The notes: generated by a model from the sequence alone, not told the origin. A stretch of 64,000 nt of DNA from Aquibium sp046292285 (GCA_046292285.1 JBKBRJ010000005.1:1-64000); one strand, 5' to 3'; counted from the stretch's first letter, positions 21,961-33,620 are shown. A program made the numbers and translations.

Positions 21961-23111
21961 TGGCGCTTCACTTCGAACGAACCGAGTTCGACGCCCGGCG
22001 CGATCGGCTCGTCATCGAGATGGCCGATCGCAAGCTCGACGCCATGCTGCTCTTCGCGCAGGAGAGCATGTACTGGCTGACCGGCTACGACACGTTCGGG
22101 TTCTGCTTCTTCCAGTGCCTCGTGGTGAAAGCGGACGGCACGATGGTCCTGCTGACGCGCTCGGCCGACCTGCGCCAGGCGCGCCACACCTCCACCATCG
22201 AGGACATCCGGCTGTGGACCGACCGCGCGGGCGCCAACCCTGCGGTGGACCTGCGCAACCTGCTCAACGACCTCGACCTGCTCGGCTGCCAGATCGGCGT
22301 CGAGTACGACACGCACGGGCTCACGGCCTTCAACGGCAGGCGCCTCGACGAGCAGCTCCAGACCTTCGGCAAGATCGTCGATTCCTCCGCCATCATCCCG
22401 CGGCTGCGGCTGTTCAAGAGCCCGGCCGAGATCGTCAAGACGACGCGCGCAGCCGCGCTCGCCGACGACGCGCTCGACGCCGCGCTGCCGCTGATCAGGC
22501 AGGGCACGGACGAGGGCAAGATCCTGGCGGCGATGCAGGGCGCGATCTTCGAGGGCGGCGGCGACTATCCGGCCAACGAGTTCATCATCGGGTCGGGGCC
22601 GGACGCCCTTCTCTGCCGCTACAAGGCCGGCCGGCGCAAGCTCAACAAGAACGACCAGCTGACGCTCGAATGGGCGGGCGCCTTCCATCACTACCACGCG
22701 GCGATGATGCGCACGATCGTACTCGGCAAGGTGTCGAAGCGCCATCAGGAACTCTTCGACGCGGCGCGCGACGCGCTCGTCGCGGTCGAGACCGCGATGG
22801 TGCCGGGCAAGACCTTCGGCGACGTCTTCGATGCGCACGCGCGGGTCATGGAGGCGCACGGGCTGACGCGCCACCGGCTCAATGCCTGCGGCTATTCGCT
22901 GGGCGCCCGCTTCACGCCCTCCTGGATGGACATGCCGATGTTCTTCGCCGGCAACCCTGAGCCGATCGCGCCGGACATGACCCTCTTCGCCCACATGATC
23001 ATCATGGATTCCGAAACCGAGACGGCGATGACGCTCGGCCGGACCTATCTCACCACCGAGGGCGAGGCCCGGCCGCTGTCGCGCCATGATCTGGACTTGA
23101 TCGTGCGATGA
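21960..23111 (+). CDS. M24-family (creatinase/aminopeptidase P fold) protein, probably non-metal
   Basis: The 383-residue protein has a creatinase N-terminal domain (1-150) and an M24 'pita-bread' domain (160-383). Where metallo-members have D-x-G...D-x-T-RT, this protein reads EWAGAFHHYHAAMMRT, so both Asp ligands are absent. CGYSLG replaces the HGIG-type block. It is therefore closer to metal-free members such as creatinase and ectoine hydrolase than to Xaa-Pro peptidases. The substrate is unknown. It is translationally coupled to pgeF. Confidence 0.8.
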   Translation: MALHFERTEFDARRDRLVIEMADRKLDAMLLFAQESMYWLTGYDTFGFCFFQCLVVKADGTMVLLTRSADLRQARHTSTIEDIRLWTDRAGANPAVDLRNLLNDLDLLGCQIGVEYDTHGLTAFNGRRLDEQLQTFGKIVDSSAIIPRLRLFKSPAEIVKTTRAAALADDALDAALPLIRQGTDEGKILAAMQGAIFEGGGDYPANEFIIGSGPDALLCRYKAGRRKLNKNDQLTLEWAGAFHHYHAAMMRTIVLGKVSKRHQELFDAARDALVAVETAMVPGKTFGDVFDAHARVMEAHGLTRHRLNACGYSLGARFTPSWMDMPMFFAGNPEPIAPDMTLFAHMIIMDSETETAMTLGRTYLTTEGEARPLSRHDLDLIVR

Positions 23112-23166
23112 AAGCATAAATCCGGCTCGGGACGCCGATCGGGTCGGCAACAGGGAGAACGGAGAC

Positions 23167-23718
23167 ATGCGCGCAGTCGCGCCGAGGCATGCGTTGCTGG
23201 CCGCCTGCCTCGCGATCTCGGCCTGCAGCACGTCCGAGGCGCTCGATCCCCGCGCGCTGCTCGGCTCGAGAACGTCGGCCGCGCCGGCCCAGCCGCAGAC
23301 CGCCGCGACACCGCTCCTGCCCGCCGCCACCGGACCCGTAGCCAATTCGACGCTGCGCATGGAGTTCGCGCCGCTCGTCGGCGCCACGATCGCCGCCGCG
23401 ACGCCGCTGTCGCAACGGCTGTCGCAGATGGCGCCCCAGCGCGGTATCGAGATCGTCGCGGACGGGGCGGCTCCCGGCGACTACGTCGTCAAGGGTTACC
23501 TCTCGGCGATCGCCGACGGCAATGACACCATCGTCATCTTCGTCTGGGACGTGGTCGACGCCAAGGGCACGCGGCTTCACCGCATCCAGGGCCAGGAGCG
23601 CGTCGCCGCCAGGGCCGGCGCCGATCCGTGGCAGTCGGTTCCAAACGCCACCATGGAGCAGATCGCCGACCGCACCCTCGCCGAAATCGTCTCCTGGTCG
23701 ACGTCGCGAGCCGGGTAA
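23167..23718 (+). CDS. Lipoprotein of unknown function
   Basis: The 183-residue protein has an N-terminal lipobox (ACLAISAC, Cys at about residue 20), so it is a substrate for Lgt, which is encoded upstream. A Pro/Ala-rich linker follows, then a small alpha/beta domain (GIEIVADGAAPGDYVVKGYLSAIADGNDTIVIFVWDVVDAKG) that resembles envelope proteins binding or sensing periplasmic partners. I do not recognise a named family. GGGAG precedes the ATG. It lies between the M24 gene and prs. Confidence 0.8.
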   Translation: MRAVAPRHALLAACLAISACSTSEALDPRALLGSRTSAAPAQPQTAATPLLPAATGPVANSTLRMEFAPLVGATIAAATPLSQRLSQMAPQRGIEIVADGAAPGDYVVKGYLSAIADGNDTIVIFVWDVVDAKGTRLHRIQGQERVAARAGADPWQSVPNATMEQIADRTLAEIVSWSTSRAG

Positions 23719-23747
23719 AGGCCGTTGGCGCGAAACCCTTTCTTGGG

Positions 23748-23798
23748 AATAGCGGTCGAATAGCGCAGCAGGCGCTTGCAATAGCGCGGTCAGGCGCT
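23748..23798. promoter_or_regulatory. Tandem near-identical palindromic repeats upstream of prs
   Basis: AATAGCGCAGCAGGCGCT (23759-23776) and AATAGCGCGGTCAGGCGCT (23780-23798) are near-identical direct repeats 21 bp apart. A third AATAGCG sits at 23748, 11 bp upstream of the first. Each full copy is itself an inverted repeat (AGCGC...GCGCT). The array ends 46 bp before the prs start and looks like an operator array; alternatively it forms paired hairpins in the leader. Confidence 0.55.
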
Positions 23799-23844
23799 AA
23801 AAGCCGCCTCACGATCCGTGCGTGGCGTCAGCCGGGGAAACTGC

Positions 23845-24777
<933 letters not shown>

Positions 24778-24844
24778 GCAGAGCCTATCCCGTCCCGGGT
24801 TAACCTCATCTTCAGGATGCGACTGGGCGGGTTCCTTTACCCAT

Positions 24845-26080
24845 GTGTCCTACGATCAGGGCATGTTGGATCGGTTTCCAGAACGCTTTGGACGGACGGG
24901 CCGGTCGGCCCGGTCGTCGGATGCGTCCGGAACAGGGACCGGCCTGTTCTGGAACGCCTACGCCTGGCTGACCAGGCCAAGGCGCGTCGACACGCCGGAA
25001 ATCCGCGAACGGCTGATCCAGACAATGTTCGAACGCCGGCTCCCGGTCCTGTTCGGGCTCCTGACCTCGATCGTGACCGCCTTCGCCGCCCTGGTTCTCA
25101 CGGGAGCGATCTGGCCGATTGCCTGGATCGCCGCCGAACTGCTGCTGTTCGCTGGCCGTTACCATGACATCGACGAGATCGCGGCGCGCCCGGTGCGGGA
25201 GCGGCATCGAGCCTATGCGACGCTGATCCTGTTCGGAATCGGTTGGGCGGCTACCTACGGCCTCGGACAATTCGCGTGCGCGGCGAGCGGCCATGATCTT
25301 CTCATCGTGATGGCCGCGATCAACACCGCCGGAGCGGTCGGCAACATCGCCTCGCGTAACGCCCCGCTTCCCCGGTTCGGCGTGGTCGCCATGGCTCTTT
25401 CGGGTTTGCCGTTCGGCTTCGGGCTCTTTGTCTTCGGCGCGCCGGAAATGGCGCTTGTGTTCGTCATGGGGACCATCCTGACCGGCGGCATGATGCTCGT
25501 CATGCTGCAGAACCATGAGATCATGCTGCGGATGATCAACGCGGAATGGACCAATCACGTCGCCGCGCGCACCGACCATCTGACGGAACTGCCCAACCGG
25601 ATCCATCTGGAAGAGCGCCTCGCCGCGCTCTGCGACGATCTGGCCGGGACGACGGAAAGCCAGCCCTTCGCCGTGCTGTGCCTTGACCTCGACGGCTTCA
25701 AGGCGGTGAACGACCAGTTCGGGCACGGGGCCGGCGACACGCTGCTGCGGGCTGTTGCCGGACGCATCACCCAGGCGATCCGCGATCGCGACATCGCCTG
25801 CCGGGTCGGCGGCGACGAATTCGTCCTGCTGCTGCCCGACACCTCGGCGGCCGAGGCATCCTTCGTCGCCTCCCGGATCATCGCCGCCATTTCCCGCCCC
25901 TACGACATCGGGATCGGCGATCTGGTCCGCATCGGCGCGAGTGTCGGGAGCGCCATCGCGTCGGAACCGGGCGAGCGACCGCAGGACCTGCTCGACCGGG
26001 CGGATCAGGCGCTCTACACCGCCAAGGCGGCCGGCAAGGGCGTGCATCGGGAAGGCCAGACGGGCACGGACCGAACCTGA
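24845..26080 (+). CDS. Membrane-bound diguanylate cyclase (GGDEF)
   Basis: The protein has about 411 residues: a basic N-terminal tail, about six membrane segments between residues 65 and 235, then a GGDEF domain (about 245-405) with the active motif RVGGDEFVLLLP. An RDRD just upstream fits the RxxD inhibitory site for c-di-GMP feedback. No EAL domain, so it is a synthase only. The start is GTG 24845 or ATG 24863; neither has a strong ribosome binding site. It would raise c-di-GMP, sensed by PilZ proteins such as the one at 36843. Confidence 0.88.
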   Translation: MSYDQGMLDRFPERFGRTGRSARSSDASGTGTGLFWNAYAWLTRPRRVDTPEIRERLIQTMFERRLPVLFGLLTSIVTAFAALVLTGAIWPIAWIAAELLLFAGRYHDIDEIAARPVRERHRAYATLILFGIGWAATYGLGQFACAASGHDLLIVMAAINTAGAVGNIASRNAPLPRFGVVAMALSGLPFGFGLFVFGAPEMALVFVMGTILTGGMMLVMLQNHEIMLRMINAEWTNHVAARTDHLTELPNRIHLEERLAALCDDLAGTTESQPFAVLCLDLDGFKAVNDQFGHGAGDTLLRAVAGRITQAIRDRDIACRVGGDEFVLLLPDTSAAEASFVASRIIAAISRPYDIGIGDLVRIGASVGSAIASEPGERPQDLLDRADQALYTAKAAGKGVHREGQTGTDRT

Positions 26081-26087
26081 CGAAGCC

Positions 26088-27442
<1,355 letters not shown>

Positions 27443-27446
<4 letters not shown>

Positions 27447-27769
27447 GTGTCCGCTCCAATGGGTTCGAGCGGATGGCCGGCTGCTTCCCACGCCGCGAAA
27501 CCGCCCACGAGATAGCGGCAATCAACGCCGAATCCCGTCAGCCGGTCCGCAACGCCCTGGCTGACTTCATGTCCATGGACGCAATAGACGACAACCGTGC
27601 GACCCAGGAGGGCGCGGCTCCAGCTGTCCACGTCGGCCGGATCGCCGCGCAGCGAACCGGGAACGGCATGGCCCGAGGCCGCGCGCGCCGGGGATTTCCT
27701 GACGTCGACCAGCAACGGAACGGGTTCGGGAATACGTCGAAGGTCTGCGAGGGTGATCGGAATCGGCAT
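27443..27769 (-). CDS. Rhodanese-domain protein
   Basis: The 108-residue single rhodanese domain has the active-site loop YCVHGHEVS (catalytic Cys) and a typical opening ADLRRIPEPVPLLVDVRKS. Rhodaneses move sulfane sulfur, and some relatives are linked to arsenate or chromate handling. It is coupled to chrA by a 4-bp overlap, so a role in the same resistance or in sulfate/chromate balance is likely (inference). The start at 27769 gives a complete domain; the open frame goes on to 27880. Confidence 0.85.
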
Positions 27770-27854
27770 GACGGGCCTCCGCAACGGATGAGCGAAGGCG
27801 GACTTGGGCCGAAGCCTCAGGCGGGGAGTCCACCCATGCCCCCGCGCCGTGACG

Positions 27855-28715
27855 CTACAGCGGCGCGTGGCGGCGATCAACCGTCATGACGGGCTCGCGT
27901 TCCCGCGCGGCGAGATAGCCGCGCGGCGAGACGCCCAGCATCTGGCGGAACATGGTGGTGAAGGCCGGGGCGCTGTCGTAGCCGAGGTCGAGCGCGACCG
28001 TGGTGACCGATACGCCCGAGGAAAGCCTCGGCAGGGCCGCGAGCAGGGTCGCCTGCCGGCGCCAGAGAGAGAGGCTGAGGCCTGTCTCGCGCTGGAAGGC
28101 GCGGGTGAAACCGCGCCGGCTCATGCCGGCCCGGTCGGCCCATTCGTCGATGGTGACATGCGGCGTCGGCGATTCGAGGAAAGCGCGGCACAGCCGCGCC
28201 AGGCGTTCATCCGAAGGCAGCGGAAGCGCGAAGGGCCGCACCGGCAGGCGGGGAATCTCGAGCAGGATGAGCCGCATGATGGCGGCCGCCCGCTCGTCGG
28301 CGCTTCCCTCCGCCTGAAGATCGACCGCCTCCACGACGAGGCTGCGCATCAGTCCGGTCATCGCCAGGACGTGCAGCGCCGATGGCAGGTCGGACGCCGC
28401 GCCCGGCAGCACGTAGGCCGAGCGCATCCTGACCTCGCCGATCATCTCGACCGAATGCGCGACGCCGGCCGGAATCCACATCGCGTGGTCCGGCGGGACG
28501 ATCCAGCGTCCTTGCGCCGTGGAAATCAGGACCACGCCGGACAGCGCGTGCAGGAGTTGCGCGCGCCGATGTGAATGCGGCGAAACCCGATGCCCGTCCG
28601 GGTAGTCGCGCGCGGTGGCGACGACGTCGCCCGTCGCCGCCTCGATCCAGTTCAGCCGTCGGCGAAGATCGTCGTCGTCCCCGCCACCGGTGATCGCAGG
28701 TCGTCGTGAAGCCAA
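27855..28715 (-). CDS. AraC family regulator with N-terminal cupin domain
   Basis: The protein has 286 residues if TTG 28715 is the start. GGAGG lies 6 nt before this TTG; the next in-frame ATG (28784) has no such site and would add 23 odd residues. An N-terminal cupin sensor (SPHSHRRAQLLHALSGVV, DHAMWIPAGVAHSVEM) is followed by a C-terminal pair of HTH motifs (TIDEWADRAGMSRRGFTRAFQRETG, VTTVALDLGYDSAPAFTTMFRQMLG). It is divergent from the Fsr-type exporter, which it probably controls. Confidence 0.85.
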   Translation of the reverse strand: MASRRPAITGGGDDDDLRRRLNWIEAATGDVVATARDYPDGHRVSPHSHRRAQLLHALSGVVLISTAQGRWIVPPDHAMWIPAGVAHSVEMIGEVRMRSAYVLPGAASDLPSALHVLAMTGLMRSLVVEAVDLQAEGSADERAAAIMRLILLEIPRLPVRPFALPLPSDERLARLCRAFLESPTPHVTIDEWADRAGMSRRGFTRAFQRETGLSLSLWRRQATLLAALPRLSSGVSVTTVALDLGYDSAPAFTTMFRQMLGVSPRGYLAAREREPVMTVDRRHAPL

Positions 28716-28822
28716 GGCGTTCCTCCCCAATCTGGCCCACCGCCGAAGAAAATCGAGCGAACCACGAAGGACGGCCGCCGGCAAGAGGCGTAAACGGGCA
28801 CGGCACAGCCGGAACCAGCATC

Positions 28823-30034
28823 TTGACCGACACCACCATCGGCGCCGTTCGGCGTACCGCCTCCGCCACAGTCTTCCCGGTCATCTTCGCGGTGAGCCTC
28901 TGCCACCTGCTGAACGACGTGATGCAGTCGCTGCTGGCGGCGATCTATCCGATGCTGAAGGCCGATTACGCCCTCGACTTCTGGCAGATCGGGCTCCTGA
29001 CCTTCACCTTCCAGGTGACCGCCTCGCTGCTGCAGCCGGCGATCGGGCTCTACACCGACAAGCGCCCCATGCCGCAGTCCCTGCCCTTCGCCATGGCCTC
29101 GACCATGGCGGGCCTGCTGCTGCTCGCCTACGCCTCCACCTATCCGCTGCTGCTTGCGGGCGCCGCGCTGATCGGCATCGGCTCGGCGATCTTCCATCCG
29201 GAAGCGTCGCGGGTTGCCCGGCTCGCCTCGGGCGGCCGCTACGGCCTGGCGCAATCGCTGTTCCAGGTGGGCGGCAATTTCGGCACGGCGATCGGGCCGC
29301 TGCTGGCCGCCTTCATCGTCGTGCCGCGCGGCCAGGCCAGCGTCGCCTGGTTCTCGCTGATGGCGCTGCTCGGCATGATCATCCTGCGCCAGGTCGGCAA
29401 CTGGTACGGTCGCTACAACGCCGCCAATGCCGGCCGGCCGGCCGCGAGCAGGACGCTGCCGATCTCGCGCAACCGGGTCGTGATGGCGATCGTGGTCCTC
29501 GCCCTTCTGATGTTCAGCAAGAACACCTATACGGCATCGATCACCAGCTCCTACACCTTCGTCCTGATCGAACGCTTCGACGTCTCGGTGCAGCAGTCGC
29601 AGATGATGCTGTTCCTGTTTCTCGGCGCCATGGCGCTGGGCACGGTTCTGGGCGGGCCGGTGGGCGACCGTTTCGGCTCGAAGACGGTGATCTGGTTCTC
29701 GATCCTCGGCGTGCTGCCGTTCACGCTCGCCCTGCCCTATGCGGACCTCTTCTGGAGCGGCGTGCTGACCGTCATCATCGGCGTGGTCCTTGCCTCGGCC
29801 TTCCCCGCCATCGTGGTCTTCGCGCAGGAACTGGTGCCCGGTCGGGTCGGCATGATCGCCGGCATCTTCTTCGGCATGGCCTTCGGCATCGGCGGCATCG
29901 CGGCGGCCGTGCTCGGCGTGCTGGCCGACGCCAGGGGCATCGAGTTCGTGTTCTGGATCTGCTCGCTCCTGCCCTTCCTCGGTTTGCTGACCGTATTCCT
30001 GCCGTCGATGAAGGAACTCCGGTCAGGCGGCTGA
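28823..30034 (+). CDS. MFS exporter, fosmidomycin-resistance (Fsr) type
   Basis: The protein has 403 residues from the TTG at 28823 and twelve membrane segments. The first conserved segment is SLCHLLNDVMQSLLAAIYPMLK, a hallmark of Fsr-type proteins, and GGPVGDRFGSKTVIW is the loop 8-9 MFS motif. The ORF extends to 28706 without homology. GGAA lies 7 nt before the TTG. The substrate is uncertain; relatives give fosmidomycin and other drug resistance. It faces an AraC regulator over a gap of about 107 bp. Confidence 0.85.
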   Translation: MTDTTIGAVRRTASATVFPVIFAVSLCHLLNDVMQSLLAAIYPMLKADYALDFWQIGLLTFTFQVTASLLQPAIGLYTDKRPMPQSLPFAMASTMAGLLLLAYASTYPLLLAGAALIGIGSAIFHPEASRVARLASGGRYGLAQSLFQVGGNFGTAIGPLLAAFIVVPRGQASVAWFSLMALLGMIILRQVGNWYGRYNAANAGRPAASRTLPISRNRVVMAIVVLALLMFSKNTYTASITSSYTFVLIERFDVSVQQSQMMLFLFLGAMALGTVLGGPVGDRFGSKTVIWFSILGVLPFTLALPYADLFWSGVLTVIIGVVLASAFPAIVVFAQELVPGRVGMIAGIFFGMAFGIGGIAAAVLGVLADARGIEFVFWICSLLPFLGLLTVFLPSMKELRSGG

Positions 30035-30062
30035 GCGCGTCGTCGGCCGTGTAAGCTTCCCG

Positions 30063-30461
30063 CTACCGGCCCGGATACTGGTCGTCGGTCACCGGTTCCA
30101 TCCAGTCGACGTGCCTCCCGTCGAGCGCCTCGTGGATGGCGATGTGCGTCATGGCCGTCTCGGGTCCGGCGCCATGCCAGTGCTTCTCGCCGGGCGCGAT
30201 CCAAAGCGTATCGCCGGGCCTGAGTTCGATCACCGGCTCGCCGAGTTTCTGCGCCAGGCCGAAGCCTGAGACGACGTGGAGCGTCTGGCCGAGCGGGTGC
30301 GTGTGCCAGTTGGTGCGAGCGCCGGGCTCGAAATGGACCAAAACGGCCCTGACGCGGGCCGGATCAGGGGCCTCGACGATCGGATCCTGCCAGACCGATC
30401 CGGTGAACCAGTCCGGCGAAGCCTTCCGGCTCGGCCGCTGTGCGCTGGTGAAATGCTGCAT
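30063..30461 (-). CDS. Cupin-domain protein
   Basis: This 132-residue single cupin has metal-binding histidines in NWHTHPLGQTLHVVSG and GEKHWHGAG and a conserved opening FTGSVWQDPIVEAPDPARVRAVLVHFEPGART. It resembles small manganese cupins of the (R)-mandelonitrile lyase/carboxymuconolactone decarboxylase-associated group. The reaction here is unknown. The start at 30461 is the natural N-terminus (MQHFTSAQRPSRKAS). It is convergent with the Fsr gene. Confidence 0.8.
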   Translation of the reverse strand: MQHFTSAQRPSRKASPDWFTGSVWQDPIVEAPDPARVRAVLVHFEPGARTNWHTHPLGQTLHVVSGFGLAQKLGEPVIELRPGDTLWIAPGEKHWHGAGPETAMTHIAIHEALDGRHVDWMEPVTDDQYPGR

Positions 30462-30510
30462 GGCGCTCTCCTCGCTCCTGCCGGCAGGGGATTGCAAACG
30501 CCGGCCTCCG

Positions 30511-31212
30511 TCAAGCGCGTCTTTCGGCAGCCGCGGGCTCGGCCTTCGCGGATGGTTCGGCCGATTGCGAATAGTGGATCTCGTCCGGCGCGTTGGAGCC
30601 CCCGGTGATGACGAAGGACATGGCCTGGTCGAAGGTCCAGTCCGTGAAGGTTACCTTGTCGATCGGGACGATCTCGATGTAGCCATTGGTCGGATTGGGG
30701 GCCGTCGGCACGTAGACGGCGGCCAGTTCATCACCGGTCGTGGCATCGCGCAGCGTGCGCGTGACGATGCCGATCGCCTTCATGTCGCGGGACGGGAAAT
30801 CGATCAGCACCACCCTCTGGCTGCCCTCCCCGGACGGGCCGCTGATGGCCAGGAACCGCTTCGTCGCGCGATAGATGGCCTCCACGAAGGGGATCGCCCC
30901 GACCGCCTTCTCGAACAGGTGGATAAGGCGCTGCCCGACGACGCGCCCGGCGCCCCAGCCGAGAAGGTAGAGGAAGGCCAGCACGATCAGGACGGCGGCG
31001 ACGGATTGCAGGGTGTCGTTGAGCAGCAGATCAGCCATGCCGGGATTGGTTGCGCGCAATCCACGCGCCACGCCCCTGATCCACGGTTCGCCGAAGCTCG
31101 ACAGCATCTGGAAGAGGAAGCGGACGATCACGTAGGTAATGAGGAGCGGCGCGGCGGTAAGCAGCCCGATGAGGATCGTGCGTCCGATCGGCTTCAAGGA
31201 CATGGCCTCCAT
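30511..31212 (-). CDS. DUF502 membrane protein
   Basis: The 233-residue protein has two N-terminal membrane segments (TILIGLLTAAPLLITYVIVRFLF and SVAAVLIVLAFLYLLGWGAG) and a soluble domain with VEAIYRATKRFL and VYVPTAPNPTNGYIEIVP, all typical of DUF502. The function is unknown. An alternative ATG at 31203 would give the more common N-terminus MSLKPIGRT. It is divergent from rplY. Confidence 0.85.
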   Translation of the reverse strand: MEAMSLKPIGRTILIGLLTAAPLLITYVIVRFLFQMLSSFGEPWIRGVARGLRATNPGMADLLLNDTLQSVAAVLIVLAFLYLLGWGAGRVVGQRLIHLFEKAVGAIPFVEAIYRATKRFLAISGPSGEGSQRVVLIDFPSRDMKAIGIVTRTLRDATTGDELAAVYVPTAPNPTNGYIEIVPIDKVTFTDWTFDQAMSFVITGGSNAPDEIHYSQSAEPSAKAEPAAAERRA

Positions 31213-31335
31213 GGCAGGTGGAAGAACGGGTGCGATCTCGACAATCTAGCGGAGCCTTGATCGCCGGAGTACCCCTTGCGTGGCATACGCGCGAGCGCCT
31301 TCCGGGTTCCGGCGGCATCCGCGGAATTGCCCAAC

Positions 31336-31364
31336 TTGCGCTCCGCCGGCCCTTCGGCTATAGG
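31336..31364 (+). promoter_or_regulatory. Candidate sigma70-type promoter of rplY
   Basis: TTGCGC (31336-31341) and TATAGG (31359-31364) are 17 bp apart, leaving a leader of about 115 nt before rplY. Confidence 0.45.
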
Positions 31365-31488
31365 ACCGCCACCCGCGTAGACACCCTTGGAGGCAACGCG
31401 GCGGAGGGCCGCCCCACCAGGCGGCTTTCGACGTTTGAGGTCGGCTTGGCCGGCCCCAGGCGCTCCAGCAACACCGAAAGGAAATGCC

Positions 31489-32103
31489 ATGAGCCAGCAG
31501 GCTTACGAGCTGAAGGCCGAGGCGCGCGAACGGGTCGGTAAGGGGTCCGCCCGGGAAGTTCGCCGCAACGGTAAGGTTCCCGCCGTGATCTACGGCGGCA
31601 AGCAGCCCCCCGTCGCCATCGCCCTGTCCTACAAGGACGTCTACATGAAGATCCACGGCGGCGGCTTCCTGACCACCGTCGCGACGATCGACGTGAACGG
31701 CGAGAAGATCCAGGTCCTGCCGAAGGACTTCCAGCTGGATCCGGTCAAGGACTTCCCGATGCACGTCGACTTCCTGCGCATCGACCGCGACTCCGTCGTG
31801 ACCGTCGAAGTGCCGGTTCACTTCATCAACGAGGAAAAGAGCCCCGGCCTCAAGCGCGGCGGCGTGCTGAACATCGTCCGCCACGAGGTCGAGTTCATCT
31901 GTCCGGCCAATGCGATCCCCGAATCCATCACCGTCGACCTCGACGGCGCGGACCTCGGCGATTCCATCCACATTTCGGCGGTCAAGCTGCCGCAAGGCGT
32001 CAAGCCGACCATCGCCGACCGCGACTTCACCATCGCAACGATCGCTGCGCCCGCCGGCCTGCGCTCGGAATCCGAGGGCGAGGCGTCCGAGGGCGGCGAG
32101 TAA
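31489..32103 (+). CDS. rplY: 50S ribosomal protein L25 (CTC form)
   Basis: This 204-residue protein has an N-terminal 5S-rRNA-binding L25 domain (residues 1-95, KGSAREVRRNGKVPAVIYGG) and a C-terminal TL5/CTC beta domain (95-190, VTVEVPVHFINEEKSPGLKRGGVLNIV) with an acidic tail. This long form is usual outside enterobacteria and also acts in general stress. GAAAGGAAA precedes the ATG at 31489. The in-frame extension to 31387 is leader. It is followed by pth, the common gene order. Confidence 0.95.
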   Translation: MSQQAYELKAEARERVGKGSAREVRRNGKVPAVIYGGKQPPVAIALSYKDVYMKIHGGGFLTTVATIDVNGEKIQVLPKDFQLDPVKDFPMHVDFLRIDRDSVVTVEVPVHFINEEKSPGLKRGGVLNIVRHEVEFICPANAIPESITVDLDGADLGDSIHISAVKLPQGVKPTIADRDFTIATIAAPAGLRSESEGEASEGGE

Positions 32104-32127
32104 TCCCGCGACCGGGAGGGCTGACCC

Positions 32128-32853
<726 letters not shown>

Positions 32854-32904
32854 TCCACCGCTCCGACCGGACTGGTGGCCCAAGCGTCATCCGTCACGAT
32901 GCGC

Positions 32905-32935
32905 GGCACAAAAGGCGTGTCCGCGCGTTTGTGCC
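32905..32935. promoter_or_regulatory. Inverted repeat just before exoD
   Basis: GGCACAAA (32905-32912) and TTTGTGCC (32928-32935) are perfect inverted copies ending 3 bp before the exoD ATG. No ribosome binding site is seen there. It could be an operator or a hairpin that hides the start. Confidence 0.35.
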
Positions 32936-32938
32936 GTC

Positions 32939-33541
32939 ATGGCCAAATCCTCGAAACGACCCTCCGACCCCCACGCACTGCGTACGCTCGTCGACAATCT
33001 CCGAAAGGCAGGCAACGGCGATGACGAGGTGCGGGTCGCCGACATCGTCGAGGCCATCGGCGACGAGGGGCTGGGCGCGTTGATTCTGGTCCCTGCCCTC
33101 ATCATGATCACGCCGGCATCCGGCATCCCCGGCCTGTCCACGGCAGGCGCACTGGTCATCCTGCTGGCATCCGTCCAGATGGCCGCCGGGCGGGAGTCGA
33201 TCTGGCTGCCCGAGTTCATCCGGCGGCGCACGATGGCCAAGTCCAAGCTCGACACCGCGATCGGCTGGATCGTGGCGCCGATGCGCTGGATCGACAAGGT
33301 GACGCGCCGTCGCCTGACCATGCTCGTGAAACGGCCGCTCAACCTCCTTCCGCTGGCCATCTGCATCGGTATCGCCTGCGCCGTGCCCGTTCTCGAATTC
33401 ATTCCGTTCTCGGCCTCGCTCGCCGCCTGCGCCATCGCCTTCTTCGGGCTGGGCTTCGTCGCCGAGGACGGGTTGCTCGTCGCCATCGGACTGGCGATTG
33501 CGGCGGGCGTCGGCTGGTTCGCGTGGACCATGGCGGCATAG
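32939..33541 (+). CDS. exoD: ExoD family exopolysaccharide protein
   Basis: The 200-residue membrane protein has a soluble N-terminus and about four membrane segments (LILVPALIMITPASGIPGL, LSTAGALVILLASVQMAAG, LPLAICIGIACAVPVLEF and GLLVAIGLAIAAGVGWFAW). In Sinorhizobium meliloti, exoD mutants make altered exopolysaccharide and invade nodules poorly, and alkali sensitivity was noted. The biochemical role is unknown. The start is taken at ATG 32939, although no Shine-Dalgarno sequence is visible. Confidence 0.85.
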   Translation: MAKSSKRPSDPHALRTLVDNLRKAGNGDDEVRVADIVEAIGDEGLGALILVPALIMITPASGIPGLSTAGALVILLASVQMAAGRESIWLPEFIRRRTMAKSKLDTAIGWIVAPMRWIDKVTRRRLTMLVKRPLNLLPLAICIGIACAVPVLEFIPFSASLAACAIAFFGLGFVAEDGLLVAIGLAIAAGVGWFAWTMAA

Positions 33542-33561
33542 CGATCGCCGCACCTCGCGCG

Positions 33562-33590
33562 TTGACACGGGATCACGAAAACACGATATC
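33562..33590 (+). promoter_or_regulatory. Candidate promoter of the vapBC operon
   Basis: TTGACA (33562-33567) matches the -35 consensus. GATATC (33585-33590) sits 17 bp away as a partial -10 match. The left arm of the operator palindrome lies between them. Confidence 0.5.
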
Positions 33591-33620
33591 ACGGGAACAC
33601 AGGAATCTCGTGTTTTCGTG
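33574..33620. promoter_or_regulatory. Operator of the vapBC operon: 13-bp perfect inverted repeat
   Basis: CACGAAAACACGA (33574-33586) and TCGTGTTTTCGTG (33608-33620) are perfect inverted copies separated by 21 bp. The right arm ends 8 bp before the antitoxin start. This is the layout expected for autorepression by a ribbon-helix-helix antitoxin-toxin complex. Confidence 0.65.
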
